64,000 nt of DNA, taken from assembly GCF_021648825.1 (NCBI RefSeq), contig NZ_JAKJHS010000001.1, positions 744,001 through 808,000 of the forward strand, read 5' to 3'. This DNA is from Rhizobium halophilum (lineage in GTDB: Bacteria; Pseudomonadota; Alphaproteobacteria; Rhizobiales; Rhizobiaceae). The position numbers and the translations under genes were made by a program. Position 1 is the stretch's first letter; every line of letters begins with the position of its first letter. This document shows, piece after piece, positions 1 through 8,869 of the stretch. Under the pieces are notes generated by a model. It did not search any database, was not told the DNA's origin, and saw nothing but the letters and a program-made list of their open reading frames with translations.

Positions 1-648
1 GATGATCGTCACCACGATGATCGGACCCGAACTCGGCAAGAGGATGCGCCAGAAGATCTTGAAGAACCCTGCGCCGTCGATCATCGCCGCCTTGATCAGC
101 TCGTCCGGAAACGCCTCGTAATAGTTGCGGAAGAACAGCGTCGTGAAGCCGAGACCATAGACCACGTGGACGAAGACGAGCCCGGTGGTGGAATTGGCGA
201 GGCCGAAGATCCCGAGCACGCGCGCCATCGGGATGAGCACCGCCTGGAACGGGATGAAGCAGGCAAACAGCATCAGGCCGAAGACCAGCTTGTGGCCGGG
301 GAAGCGCCACTTCGTCAGCACATAACCGTTTAGCGCGCCCAGCACCGTCGAGATCAGCACCGCAGGGACGACCATGCGGATGGAGTTCCAGAAATACCCT
401 TTGATGCCTTCGCAGGTCACGCCGATGCAGGCTTGACCCCAGGCCTTCGTCCAGGCCTCCCAGGATGGATCTCGCGGCAGGGCGAGCATGTCGCCGCCGC
501 GAATTTCCGCCAGCGATTTGAAGGAGGTCGTCAGCATCACGTAGAGCGGCAGCAGGTAGACGAGGGCGAGGAGGACCAGCAGCGAGTAGATGACGATGCG
601 GGCCGTGCGCGCAGAACCGGCGCTGACGGTTTCGGCTGCAGCACTCAT
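1..648 (-). CDS. Carbohydrate ABC transporter permease, MalG type (partial, runs off window)
   Basis: This is the second inner-membrane permease of a CUT1 sugar importer; the window edge removes its C-terminus, leaving 216 codons. The visible protein has an N-terminal membrane segment at about residues 15-35, a periplasmic stretch, further membrane helices, and the ATPase-docking EAA loop near residue 185 (DELIKAAMIDGAG), which identifies the family. Its ATG overlaps the TGA of the upstream permease gene by four bases, so the two are translationally coupled. The ATPase gene is not in the window and probably lies beyond the left edge. The exact sugar cannot be read from sequence. Confidence 0.93.
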   Translation of the reverse strand, partial: MSAAAETVSAGSARTARIVIYSLLVLLALVYLLPLYVMLTTSFKSLAEIRGGDMLALPRDPSWEAWTKAWGQACIGVTCEGIKGYFWNSIRMVVPAVLISTVLGALNGYVLTKWRFPGHKLVFGLMLFACFIPFQAVLIPMARVLGIFGLANSTTGLVFVHVVYGLGFTTLFFRNYYEAFPDELIKAAMIDGAGFFKIFWRILLPSSGPIIVVTII

Positions 649-1571
649 GAACGCTTCTCCCGAAGCTCGGAATAGAGATAAGGCACGATGATGGCGGTGA
701 TGCCCATCAGCATCATGACCGCACTTGCGGAACCGACCGCCATCTGGCTGCGCGTGAAGGTATAGGAGTACATGAAGGTCGACGGCAGCTCCGTCGCATT
801 GCCGGGACCGCCGCCCGTCAATGCAATGACGAGGTCGTATGACTTGATCGCCATATGCGCCAGAACGATGAAGGCCGAGAGAAATACGGGCCGGAGCATC
901 GGGATGATGATGCGCCGGTAGATCGCAAACACCGGTGCGCCGTCGATCTGGGCAGCCTTGATGATCTCGCCGTCGATGCCGCGCAGCCCGGCAAGGAACA
1001 TGGCCATGACGAAGCCGGATGCCTGCCAGACACCAGCAATCACGATGGTGTAGATCGCCATGTCGGTGTTGACCAGCCAGTCGAACTTGAAGCTCTCCCA
1101 GCCGAGATTGTGCATCGTCTTTTCGAGGCCGAGGCCCGGGTTGAGGAACCACTTCCAGGCGGTACCGGTAACGACGAAGGACAGCGCCATGGGATAAAGG
1201 AAGATCGGCCTCAGCAGGCCTTCTGCGCGGATGCGCTGGTCCATCAGGATTGCGATGAACAGGCCGATAGCGGTGCAAAGGCTGATGTAAAGCACGCCGA
1301 AGATCGCGAGGTTCTTGATCGCCATGTACCAGTTCGGTTGCGACCAGAGCCGGTAATAGGCGTCGAGCCCGACCAGGTCGTAGACTGGCAGGATGCGCGA
1401 GCGCGTGAAAGACAGGTAGACCGTCCACAGGATGAAGCCATAGACGAAGATCAGGGTAATGGCGAAGGACGGCGCGAGGACGATCTTCGGCAGCAGCGTT
1501 CCCAGCCGCGCCGTGAAGGACCGACGCGGTCGCTCCGGCGTCACAATGGGAACGGGTTCGATCGTCGTCAT
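645..1571 (-). CDS. Carbohydrate ABC transporter permease, MalF type
   Basis: This 308-residue inner-membrane protein is the first permease of the CUT1 sugar transporter. It has about six hydrophobic segments and an EAA loop near residue 205 (GEIIKAAQIDGAPVFAIYRR) that contacts the ATPase. It lies between the solute-binding-protein gene upstream and the MalG-type permease downstream, with ATGA overlap at its 3' end. A strong stem-loop separates it from the binding-protein gene, which would let the binding protein be made in excess of the permeases. Family is clear; substrate is unknown. Confidence 0.95.
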   Translation of the reverse strand: MTTIEPVPIVTPERPRRSFTARLGTLLPKIVLAPSFAITLIFVYGFILWTVYLSFTRSRILPVYDLVGLDAYYRLWSQPNWYMAIKNLAIFGVLYISLCTAIGLFIAILMDQRIRAEGLLRPIFLYPMALSFVVTGTAWKWFLNPGLGLEKTMHNLGWESFKFDWLVNTDMAIYTIVIAGVWQASGFVMAMFLAGLRGIDGEIIKAAQIDGAPVFAIYRRIIIPMLRPVFLSAFIVLAHMAIKSYDLVIALTGGGPGNATELPSTFMYSYTFTRSQMAVGSASAVMMLMGITAIIVPYLYSELREKRS

Positions 1572-1621
1572 ACACCACCTCCGGCCGAGACCGCGAATTG
1601 AAAAGCGAGATTTGTGAGTGA

Positions 1622-1652
1622 GAAAATGGCCGGGTCATCCCCGGCCATTTTC
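1622..1652 (-). terminator. Intercistronic stem-loop after the sugar-binding-protein gene
   Basis: Perfect 13-base arms (gaaaatggccggg and its complement) surround a 5-base loop. It lies between the stop of the binding-protein gene and the start of the first permease gene. No strong T-run follows, so partial termination or 3'-end protection of the binding-protein message is more likely than a full stop. Confidence 0.7.
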
Positions 1653-1674
1653 AGATATTGAAGATGCTTCGCAC

Positions 1675-2931
1675 TTACTGAGCGGATGCAACGGCCTGCG
1701 GCAGGCGCTCCAGAGCCTGGTCGGTCGTGATCTGACCATTCAGGTGCTGGGTGACCACGTCGAAGACAGCTTCCTTGACGGCCGAAGGCTGTGCGTGGCC
1801 GTGGGCGAGCGAACCGGCGAGGTTGCCGCTGGCAGCAGCTTCAGCCAGGTCCTTCATGCCCTTCTTCCCGCAATCGTCGAACTCCGTATCAGGAACGTCG
1901 GTGCGAGCCGGCACGGAACCCTTTACGGTGTTGAAGGCGATCTGGAAGGCCGGATCTTCAACGGCGCCTGCCATCTTCAGCTGTGCATCACGCTTGTCTT
2001 CACCGACGTCAAACATGACGAACTGGTCGGAGTTGAACAGCACGGAACCCTGGGTGCCGGGGAAGCGGATGCAGACGAAGTCTTCACCAGGCTTCTTGTC
2101 CGCGCGCAGCCACTCGCCCTTCGACCAGTCGCCCATCTGCTGGGCGCCGGCCTTGCCTTCGATGACGAGCGCGGTGGAAAGGTTCCAGTCGCGGCCGGAG
2201 AAGTTCGGGTCGAAATAGGTGCGCAGCTTGCTCATGTCGTCGAAGACCTGACGCATGGTATCGCTGGAGAGAGCTTCCGGATCGGCCTCGATCACAGCCT
2301 TCTTGTAGAAGTCCATGCCACCGACCGAAAGAACGACCGATTCCCAGAGGGTGCCGTCCTGCCAGGGCTGACCGCCATGGGCGAGCGGCGTGATCCCCTG
2401 TTCCTTGAACTTGTCGAGCAGCGCAAACAGCTCATCCATGTTCTTCGGCGCTTCACCACCGGCCTTGTCGAGAGCGGCCTTGTTCAGCCACAGCCAGTTC
2501 GTGGAGTGTACGTTCACTGGCGCTGCAATCCAGTCGCCGTCAAACTTCGAGAATTCCTGCAAAGCAGCCGGAATGACCTCGTCCCAGCCCTGCTCTTCCG
2601 CAAGATCGTTCAGGTTGCCCAGAACGCCCATCTCGGCCCAGTCCTTGATGTCGAAACCGAGCATCTGGACCGCGGTCGGCGGATCGCCGGAGGTGACGCG
2701 GGCACGAAGCGCCGTCATCGCCTGGACACCGGAACCACCGGCCACCGGCATGTCCTGCCAGGAAATGCCTTCCTTCTGCAGGTTTTCCTTCAGGACGTTA
2801 AGCGCCGCAGCCTCACCGCCGGACGTCCACCAGTGGAGGACTTCAACGCCTTCTTGAGCCTTTGCGGCACCGGCCGTCACCGCGATCAGAGCAGCGCCGG
2901 CAGCCAGCTTAGTAAATGTTCTAATGTTCAT
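1675..2931 (-). CDS. Carbohydrate ABC transporter substrate-binding protein (CUT1)
   Basis: This 418-residue protein has a clear Sec signal peptide (residues 1-25, ending AKA-QE) and then the extracellular solute-binding family 1 fold, with [16 protein letters not shown] at the mature N-terminus as in glucose/mannose-type binding proteins. It captures a sugar in the periplasm and delivers it to the two permeases encoded downstream. A GAGGAG ribosome site sits just before the ATG. It is divergent from a LacI-family gene, and a putative LacI operator lies about 45 bases upstream of its start. Relatives transport glucose, mannose or alpha-glucosides; I cannot choose between them. Confidence 0.93.
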   Translation of the reverse strand: MNIRTFTKLAAGAALIAVTAGAAKAQEGVEVLHWWTSGGEAAALNVLKENLQKEGISWQDMPVAGGSGVQAMTALRARVTSGDPPTAVQMLGFDIKDWAEMGVLGNLNDLAEEQGWDEVIPAALQEFSKFDGDWIAAPVNVHSTNWLWLNKAALDKAGGEAPKNMDELFALLDKFKEQGITPLAHGGQPWQDGTLWESVVLSVGGMDFYKKAVIEADPEALSSDTMRQVFDDMSKLRTYFDPNFSGRDWNLSTALVIEGKAGAQQMGDWSKGEWLRADKKPGEDFVCIRFPGTQGSVLFNSDQFVMFDVGEDKRDAQLKMAGAVEDPAFQIAFNTVKGSVPARTDVPDTEFDDCGKKGMKDLAEAAASGNLAGSLAHGHAQPSAVKEAVFDVVTQHLNGQITTDQALERLPQAVASAQ

Positions 2932-2974
2932 GAGAATCTCCTCTAGATCCGGGCTCCTCTCCGGATGGTCAATT

Positions 2975-2986
2975 TATAACGATACA
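2975..2986. promoter_or_regulatory. Putative LacI-family operator, copy 1
   Basis: The near-palindrome tataacgataca has the central CG dyad typical of LacI/GalR operators. It is part of a 14-base direct repeat (aatttataacgata, from 2971) whose second copy begins at 3105. It lies just upstream of the sugar-binding-protein gene, where a repressor would block transcription. Confidence 0.6.
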
Positions 2987-3108
2987 AAACCCAGGGCTGT
3001 CAACCCCGTGCGATCCGTGGCGGAGCGGCGGAAGCGCCAGATGGGGCATTGATTTGTCGAAGCAAGTTTTCTTTGCAAACCTGCACAACGGGAATTGCCC
3101 GCGAAATT

Positions 3109-3120
3109 TATAACGATATA
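3109..3120. promoter_or_regulatory. Putative LacI-family operator, copy 2
   Basis: The sequence tataacgatata matches its own reverse complement at 10 of 12 positions around a central CG. It shares 14 bases with the copy at 2971 and lies about 50 bases before the LacI gene, consistent with autoregulation or looping between the two sites 134 bases apart. Confidence 0.6.
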
Positions 3121-3170
3121 GTTCCCCATAAGGAGACCCTTTGCAGGGTCGGGAGTGAGGTGACTATCCG

Positions 3171-4220
3171 ATGAGGAATCGGAACGAGAGCGGGGCGCGC
3201 GGCAGCCCGCCCGCAGAAAGAGGTACGTACCTCCGGGACGATGCCAAGCCGACGCTCCGGACGGTGGCGGAACTGACGGGCCTGGCGGTGACCACCGTCT
3301 CGCGCGCACTGGCGGATGCACCGCAGATCGCGTTGGAAACCCGGCTACGGGTGCGGCGGGTCGCGGAGGAGATCGGCTACTTTCCGGATCGAGCAGCCCA
3401 GAGGCTGCGCACCGGCCGAACGAACGTCATCAGTCTCGTTCTGGACCCCCACGAGGAGATCCTCGGCTACGCGACCTCGATGATCAACGGCCTGACCGAG
3501 GCTCTGCGGGGGACGACCTACCATCTGGTGATCACGCCACACTTTTCCGACACGCCGGCCCAGGATCCGGTCAGGCACATCATGCGCAACAGGATGGCGG
3601 ACGGCATAGTCTTCACACGGACCGAGCCCTCCGACGAGCGGGTGAAGCTGCTCCTCGAGCGGGACTTCCCCTTTATCTGCCATGGGCGGACAGAGCTTGC
3701 GACGCCGCATCCGTTCGTCGACTTCGACAATTACGCCTTCGCCTACAAAGCCGCACGCAAACTCATCGATGGCGGCTCAAAGAAGCTCTGCATCATCCTG
3801 CCGCCGGAGCGTTTCACCTTCGCTCACCATATGCGCCACGGCTTCATGAAGGCCGTCCGGGAGGAAGGCCTCGCATTCGATATCCCTGACGAAGTGACCT
3901 TGGACAGCAAGTCGGACGACATCCGGTGTGTAATTGACCAGCGGCTTTCGCAGCCGGACCGCCCGGATGGCTTCATCTGTGGCGGTGAGGTTTCTGCGCT
4001 CGCTGTGATGGCGGCGGCTCATGACCGCGGTCTCGACCTCTGTCGTGACGTCCGGCTGGTTGCGAAACAAACGTCAGGCCTCTTTGACCAGATCAGGCCA
4101 CGGACAGAGACCATCTACGAGGACCTCGCGGAAGCCGGTGCCCTAATGGGACGCCTTCTGCTGAAGCGGATTGCGGAGCGTCCGCCGGTCTCGGAACTGC
4201 AGGTGCTTCAGACGATCTGA
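3171..4220 (+). CDS. LacI-family transcriptional regulator
   Basis: This 349-residue regulator has a helix-turn-helix at about residues 28-48 (TLRTVAELTGLAVTTVSRAL), a hinge helix (PDRAAQRLRTGRTN), then a periplasmic-binding-protein-like effector domain. The N-terminus is about 25 residues longer than usual for the family; a gaggtg site precedes the ATG, so I kept it, but a later start cannot be excluded. It is divergent from the sugar ABC operon and very likely its local repressor, with the sugar or a derivative as inducer. Two matching near-palindromes in the intergenic region are candidate operators. Confidence 0.93.
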   Translation: MRNRNESGARGSPPAERGTYLRDDAKPTLRTVAELTGLAVTTVSRALADAPQIALETRLRVRRVAEEIGYFPDRAAQRLRTGRTNVISLVLDPHEEILGYATSMINGLTEALRGTTYHLVITPHFSDTPAQDPVRHIMRNRMADGIVFTRTEPSDERVKLLLERDFPFICHGRTELATPHPFVDFDNYAFAYKAARKLIDGGSKKLCIILPPERFTFAHHMRHGFMKAVREEGLAFDIPDEVTLDSKSDDIRCVIDQRLSQPDRPDGFICGGEVSALAVMAAAHDRGLDLCRDVRLVAKQTSGLFDQIRPRTETIYEDLAEAGALMGRLLLKRIAERPPVSELQVLQTI

Positions 4221-4228
4221 AGCACCTG
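4200..4228. terminator. Stem-loop terminator between lacI and tctA
   Basis: Perfect 13-base arms (caggtgcttcaga / tctgaagcacctg) enclose a 3-base loop and overlap the LacI stop codon. It lies between two convergent genes, so it could end transcription from both sides, although neither side has a long T-run. Confidence 0.65.
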
Positions 4229-4237
4229 CGTACTTCG

Positions 4238-5743
4238 TCAGTCTTCTTCCTGAAACACCTCATCGCGCTTTTTCCGCACGCTTGGCAGGAAGACAATCAC
4301 CAAAACCGCCAGGGCAATGACCAGCAAGGTGGCGCTGATCGGACGTTTGAAGAACGTGGTCGGATCGCCCCGCGATAGGATCATTGCGCGCCGCAGGTTT
4401 TCCTCCAGCAGAGGCCCAAGCACGAAGCCGAGCAGCAGCGGTGCGGGCTCACAGCGCAGCTTGACCAGCACATAGCCGATGAGCCCGAAGAAGGCGACCG
4501 CGAAGAGGTCGTAGACGTTCGAGTTGACACTGTAGACCCCGATCGAGCAGAAGGCCATGATGATGGGGAAGAGTACGTAATAGGGGATCGTCAGGAGCTT
4601 CACCCACAGCCCGATCAGCGGCAGGTTCAGAACCACCAGCATCAGGTTGCCGATCCACATGGAGGCGATGATGCCCCAGAAGAGAGCCGGCTGCTCAGTT
4701 GCGACGTTCGGTCCCGGAACGATGCCTTGGATGATCATCGCGCCGATCATCAGCGCCATCACCGGATTGGCCGGGATGCCAAGCGTCAGAAGCGGAATAA
4801 AGGACGTCTGCGCACCGGCGTTGTTGGCGGATTCCGGACCTGCTACGCCAGCGATTGCCCCGTGGCCGAACTCCTCCGGCTTGTCCGACACGCGCTTTTC
4901 CACCGTGTAGGAGGCAAAGGACGCAAGAATGGCACCGCCGCCGGGAAGGATACCGAGCGCCGATCCGATGACCGTGCCGCGCAGAACCGGCGCCACCATC
5001 TTCCTGAAATCGTCCCGTGTCGGCAGCAGACCGCTTACCTTCGCCATCAGCAGCGAGCGCGTCTTCTCGTTCTCCAGGTTGCGCAGGATCTCGGCGATAC
5101 CGAAGACCCCCACTGCGACGGCAACGAAGTTGAGGCCGTCCGAATATTCGCGGATTCCCAGGGTGAACCGCGGGGTGCCGGTATAGATGTCCGTGCCCAC
5201 GAGCCCCAGAAGCAGGCCGAGCGCCACCATTGCCAGCGCCTTGATGACGGAGCCATGCGCCAACGCAATCGACGACACCAGGCCGACGATCATCAGCGAG
5301 AAGTACTCCGCCGACCCAAACTGAAGAGCGATCGCCGTCAATGGTGGCGCAAAGATTGCGACAAGGAATGTCGAAACGCTCCCGGCGAAGAAGGAGCCGA
5401 GTGCGGCAATCGAAAGCGCCGCCCCTGCCCTGCCCTTTCGCGCCATCTGGTAGCCGTCGATTGCCGTGACGGCCGAAGAGGATTCACCTGGCATGTTGAT
5501 CAGGATCGCAGTGGTGGAGCCGCCGTACTGGGCGCCGTAGTAGATGCCTGCCAGCATGATGAGCGACGAGACCGGTTCGAGCTGGAAGGTGATCGGCAGC
5601 AGCATCGCGATCGTCGCGGTAGCGCCGATCCCGGGAAGAACCCCGATCAGCGTGCCGAGCAGGACGCCGATCAGGCAGAAGAACAGGTTTTCGATCGACG
5701 ACGCCGTGGAAAAGCCCAGGGCAAGATTGCTCAAGAAATCCAT
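4238..5743 (-). CDS. tctA: Tripartite tricarboxylate transporter, large permease TctA
   Basis: This 501-residue inner-membrane protein is the large, multi-helix subunit of a TTT-family secondary carboxylate importer. The conserved family segment GTLIGVLPGIGATATIAMLL appears at about residues 30-50, and a second glycine-rich segment (ALGILPGGGAILASFASY) near residue 265, as expected for the inverted internal repeat. Length is normal. It is the last gene of tctC-tctB-tctA, nine bases after tctB. TTT systems carry citrate or other di- and tricarboxylates; the true substrate is unknown. Confidence 0.95.
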   Translation of the reverse strand: MDFLSNLALGFSTASSIENLFFCLIGVLLGTLIGVLPGIGATATIAMLLPITFQLEPVSSLIMLAGIYYGAQYGGSTTAILINMPGESSSAVTAIDGYQMARKGRAGAALSIAALGSFFAGSVSTFLVAIFAPPLTAIALQFGSAEYFSLMIVGLVSSIALAHGSVIKALAMVALGLLLGLVGTDIYTGTPRFTLGIREYSDGLNFVAVAVGVFGIAEILRNLENEKTRSLLMAKVSGLLPTRDDFRKMVAPVLRGTVIGSALGILPGGGAILASFASYTVEKRVSDKPEEFGHGAIAGVAGPESANNAGAQTSFIPLLTLGIPANPVMALMIGAMIIQGIVPGPNVATEQPALFWGIIASMWIGNLMLVVLNLPLIGLWVKLLTIPYYVLFPIIMAFCSIGVYSVNSNVYDLFAVAFFGLIGYVLVKLRCEPAPLLLGFVLGPLLEENLRRAMILSRGDPTTFFKRPISATLLVIALAVLVIVFLPSVRKKRDEVFQEED

Positions 5744-5752
5744 CTGCCTCTC

Positions 5753-6214
5753 CTAGAACCCGAGCCACGGGCCGAAGCGCCGGAACGGCAAACCGAGACC
5801 GTAACTGAAAACAAGGACCGAAAAGATCGTCAGGCAGAACGCCAGGACCAGCGCCGTCAGAGGCTTCATCTTACCGGATGCGAAGGACGCTATCAGCGCC
5901 GTCAGGAACAGGGCCGGCACGAAACCGAGGCCACGGACCGTTAGGCCAAAGAAGATCGGTGCCGGTAGGATGAAGAACATGCCGCGCCACGCGATGTGGC
6001 CGATCGGCTCCCCTTCAACGCGGATGGATTGAAGCAGGATCACGCCCCCCAGCAGGATCAGCGCGCAAGCGAGGATCAGCGGGAAATACCCCGGCCCCAT
6101 GCGAAAGGCGGTGCCGAGTTCGAGCGTCAGCGATTGAAGCGCGAAGAACGCGCCAAGCGCAATGAACAGCAGGCCGCACAATAGATTGGCTCTGTCAAAT
6201 GTCGTGGATTTCAT
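5753..6214 (-). CDS. tctB: Tripartite tricarboxylate transporter, small permease TctB
   Basis: The 153-residue protein has four hydrophobic helices and the MGPGYFPL signature near residue 39 that typifies TctB. It forms the membrane complex with TctA. The gene sits between tctC and tctA. Sequence divergence is normal for this poorly conserved subunit, so identification rests on topology, the signature and the operon position. Confidence 0.92.
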   Translation of the reverse strand: MKSTTFDRANLLCGLLFIALGAFFALQSLTLELGTAFRMGPGYFPLILACALILLGGVILLQSIRVEGEPIGHIAWRGMFFILPAPIFFGLTVRGLGFVPALFLTALIASFASGKMKPLTALVLAFCLTIFSVLVFSYGLGLPFRRFGPWLGF

Positions 6215-6311
6215 GGTCGCTCCGGAAGAATGGAGGGGCGCAGCACGAGCGCCATAAAGATGGTCCTCCCCCTGACGCGCAGAGAGAGGACCGAAGACTG
6301 GCGTTGAGGGA

Positions 6312-7295
6312 TCAGTCGGCGTATTCGCCGGCCGCTTCGATCACCGGCTTCCAGCGAGCGATTTCGCCTTCGAGCTTCGCCTTCAGGGCGTCCGGCGTTG
6401 CGTCAGACTGCGGCGACGGCTCCGTTCCAAGCTCGGCGAACCGTGCCGCAACATTCGGATCAGCAAGCGCCACCTTCAGGGCTTCCGAAAGGCGGTTCAC
6501 GGCCTCTTCCGGCGTGCCCTTTGGCGCGTAGATGCCGTGCCAGATGCCGACCTGGAAGTCGGACAGACCACCTTCGGCAGCAGTAGGTACGTCCTTCAGA
6601 ACATCCAGACGCTCGGGCGAGGTCACGGCATAGGCCTTGATGGTGCCGCCCTGGATCTGCTTCGTCGTGTTGGTCGTCTGGTCGCACATGATATCGACCT
6701 GGCCGCCGAGAAGATCCGTCATCGCCGGGCCCGTGCCCTTGTAAGGCACCGTGACCAGCGGGGTCTCGATCGCGCTCATGAACAGCATGCCGCAAAGATG
6801 AGAGGCAGCGCCGATGCCGGCATTGGCAACGGTAACGGTGTCCTTGTTGGCCTTCGCGTACTCGATCAGGCCCTTCAGGTCGGTCGGCTCGAGGTCCTTG
6901 CGCGCAACGATCGTCATCGGTACTTCAGTGACGAGGCCGACATATTCAAAAGCGTCCAGCGTCTCGTAGGGCAGCTTGCGATAGAGTGTGTCACTCGTCG
7001 CCATGCCGATATGGTGCAGGAGCACCGTGTAGCCGTCCGCTTCGGCATTCGCGACGCGCGCAGCACCAAGCGTGCCGCCTGCACCGCCAACGTTCTCGAT
7101 GATGACCTGCTGGCCGAGATCCTTGGACATCGCTTCGGCGACGAGACGCGCGACGGTGTCGGTCGGGCCACCGGCAGAGAAGGGCACGACCATGGTGATC
7201 GTACGATCGGGATACGTCTGCGCGCCGGCAACGGCGGAGAACAGGGTGGCGGCCGCAAGAGCGGTTGCGCCAATGATGGCGTTCAACGTTTTCAT
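6312..7295 (-). CDS. tctC: Tripartite tricarboxylate transporter substrate-binding protein TctC
   Basis: The periplasmic binding protein of the TTT transporter. It has a signal peptide (cleavage after VAGA-QT near residue 25), then the Bug/TctC fold: YPDRTITMVVPFSAGGPTD and GAARVANAEADGYT are characteristic. Two adjacent ATGs occur at 7298 and 7295; the GGAGG ribosome site is better spaced for 7295. It is the first gene of the operon and lies downstream of a repeated palindrome that is a candidate binding site for the adjacent NtrC-type response regulator. Carboxylate substrate not determinable. Confidence 0.94.
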   Translation of the reverse strand: MKTLNAIIGATALAAATLFSAVAGAQTYPDRTITMVVPFSAGGPTDTVARLVAEAMSKDLGQQVIIENVGGAGGTLGAARVANAEADGYTVLLHHIGMATSDTLYRKLPYETLDAFEYVGLVTEVPMTIVARKDLEPTDLKGLIEYAKANKDTVTVANAGIGAASHLCGMLFMSAIETPLVTVPYKGTGPAMTDLLGGQVDIMCDQTTNTTKQIQGGTIKAYAVTSPERLDVLKDVPTAAEGGLSDFQVGIWHGIYAPKGTPEEAVNRLSEALKVALADPNVAARFAELGTEPSPQSDATPDALKAKLEGEIARWKPVIEAAGEYAD

Positions 7296-7434
7296 CATAC
7301 TCCTCCAGATGAATATGCTTGAACCGGCGCAAGTCCCTCCCGCGCCAGCCTGCACTGATCTAGAGGTTCACCACGCGAGGCTGGCAATCTTCAACTTCAA
7401 GGATCAATGGCATTGTCTGCCGCTTAACGGTGTA

Positions 7435-7487
7435 ATGGGTGGAAATCGAAACAGGGCCGCAGAATCCATGGGTGGAAATCCACCCAT
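7435..7487. promoter_or_regulatory. Tandem palindromic activator site upstream of tctC
   Basis: The 13-mer atgggtggaaatc occurs at 7435-7447 and again at 7468-7480, exactly 33 bases apart (about three helical turns). The second copy is part of a palindrome with 9-base arms (atgggtgga / tccacccat) at 7468-7487. It lies 140-190 bases upstream of tctC and just past the end of the response-regulator gene, a position typical of enhancer-binding-protein sites. I did not find a canonical GG-N10-GC sigma-54 promoter between it and tctC. Confidence 0.6.
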
Positions 7488-7495
7488 CGCCCGCT

Positions 7496-8869
7496 TCATC
7501 CCTCACGCTCATCGTAAATGTCGTGGTCGGAACCGTGCATTTTCTTGTCCAGGCCGTACTTCTGCATCTTGTCGTAAAGGGTCTTGCGAGAGATACCGAG
7601 CGCTTCATAGACGGGTCGAAGCGCTCCACCATGGGCCGCAATGGCACCGGCAATGACCGTCTTCTCAAAGGTCGCCACCTTCTCCGCCAGCCGGCTGCCG
7701 CCTTCAGCGCCGTTCGAGCTATGTTCGCCGGGATCAATCTCCAAGCCGAGCACCAGCCGATCGGCGGCATTGCGCAGCTCGCGGACATTACCCGGCCAGT
7801 CCTTCTGTCCAACGGCCGAGAGAATATCCGCAGGAACTTCCAGATCGTCGCGTCCATAGCGCGCAGCAGCTTCTCTGACGAGGTGCAGGAACAGGAGCGG
7901 GATATCAGCGCGCCGCTGCTGCAGCGATGGCACCCGGATGGTGGCAACATTCAAGCGGTAGAGCAGATCGGCGCGAAACCGCCCGGCCGTAACCTCCGCC
8001 TCAAGGTCGACCTTGCTGGTTGCGATGAAGCGGACGTCGAGCGGCACGAGTTCATTGGATCCCAGGCGGCTGATGACCCGCTCCTGCAGAACCCGCAGGA
8101 ACTTCGCCTGCAGATCAAATGGTAAGGACCCGATTTCGTCGAGCAAGATGGTGCCGCCCCGCCCATGCTCGAACTTACCGTATCGGGCCCGAAGCGCCCC
8201 GGGAAACGCGCCGGCCTCATGGCCGAAGAGCTCGCTCTCGATAAGGTTGTCGGGAAGCGCGGCGCAGTTGATGGCGATGAACGGCCGGTTCGCGCGCGGA
8301 CTGATGTCGTGAAGTGCGCGGGCGACGACCTCCTTGCCCGCACCTGTGTCTCCTATGATCAGAGTATCGGCTTCCGTCGCACCGATGGCGCGAATGCGGT
8401 AGCGGAGATCGACCATGACCTGCGTACGGCCGGGAAGACGCGCCTCAAGGTCGTCCCGCTTGCCGGCGACCGCTTTCAGCCTTCGATTTTCGAGCACCAG
8501 CGCCCGCCGGTCCAGCGCCCGCCGGATCACGCCTGCGAGGTGCTGTGGCGTGAAGGGTTTCTCGAGGAAGTCGTAAGCGCCCTCGCGCATGGCCTTTACG
8601 GCAAGCTGGACATCACCATGACCGGTGACGAGGATGACAGGGATCTCCGGATCAAGCTCCCGGATACGGTGCAGCAGCGTCATACCGTCGGTGCCCGGCA
8701 TCCGGATGTCCGTCACGATGACCCCATCGAAGCTAAAGCCTGCCAGTTCCATGACGTCGTCCGCTGTGGCGAATGCCTGGACGGACAGGCCGAAAAGCTC
8801 GAGAGCCTGCGCAGTCGACCGCCGCAGCTCTTCTTCGTCATCGACGAGAAGGACCCGTTGCTCGCTCAT
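7496..8869 (-). CDS. NtrC/DctD-type response regulator with GAFPGA variant
   Basis: This 457-residue protein has a receiver domain (phospho-acceptor Asp54 in IVTDIRMPG, Lys104), a central AAA+ domain (Walker A GDTGAGKE at 173-180, Walker B ILLDEIG at 241-247) and a C-terminal Fis-type helix-turn-helix (ALGISRKTLYDKMQKYG). It resembles DctD. The sigma-54-contacting loop, normally GAFTGA, reads GAFPGA at residues 220-225, with a CCC codon at 8201-8203. Its ATG overlaps the kinase stop by four bases. The adjacent tctCBA operon and upstream palindromes suggest it controls carboxylate uptake. Confidence 0.93.
   Translation of the reverse strand: MSEQRVLLVDDEEELRRSTAQALELFGLSVQAFATADDVMELAGFSFDGVIVTDIRMPGTDGMTLLHRIRELDPEIPVILVTGHGDVQLAVKAMREGAYDFLEKPFTPQHLAGVIRRALDRRALVLENRRLKAVAGKRDDLEARLPGRTQVMVDLRYRIRAIGATEADTLIIGDTGAGKEVVARALHDISPRANRPFIAINCAALPDNLIESELFGHEAGAFPGALRARYGKFEHGRGGTILLDEIGSLPFDLQAKFLRVLQERVISRLGSNELVPLDVRFIATSKVDLEAEVTAGRFRADLLYRLNVATIRVPSLQQRRADIPLLFLHLVREAAARYGRDDLEVPADILSAVGQKDWPGNVRELRNAADRLVLGLEIDPGEHSSNGAEGGSRLAEKVATFEKTVIAGAIAAHGGALRPVYEALGISRKTLYDKMQKYGLDKKMHGSDHDIYDEREG

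Noticed and set aside
7300..7434. Sigma-54 promoter upstream of tctC
   Set aside because: The best TGGC/TTGC pair on the minus strand has 14 bases between GG and GC instead of 10, so I did not call it.
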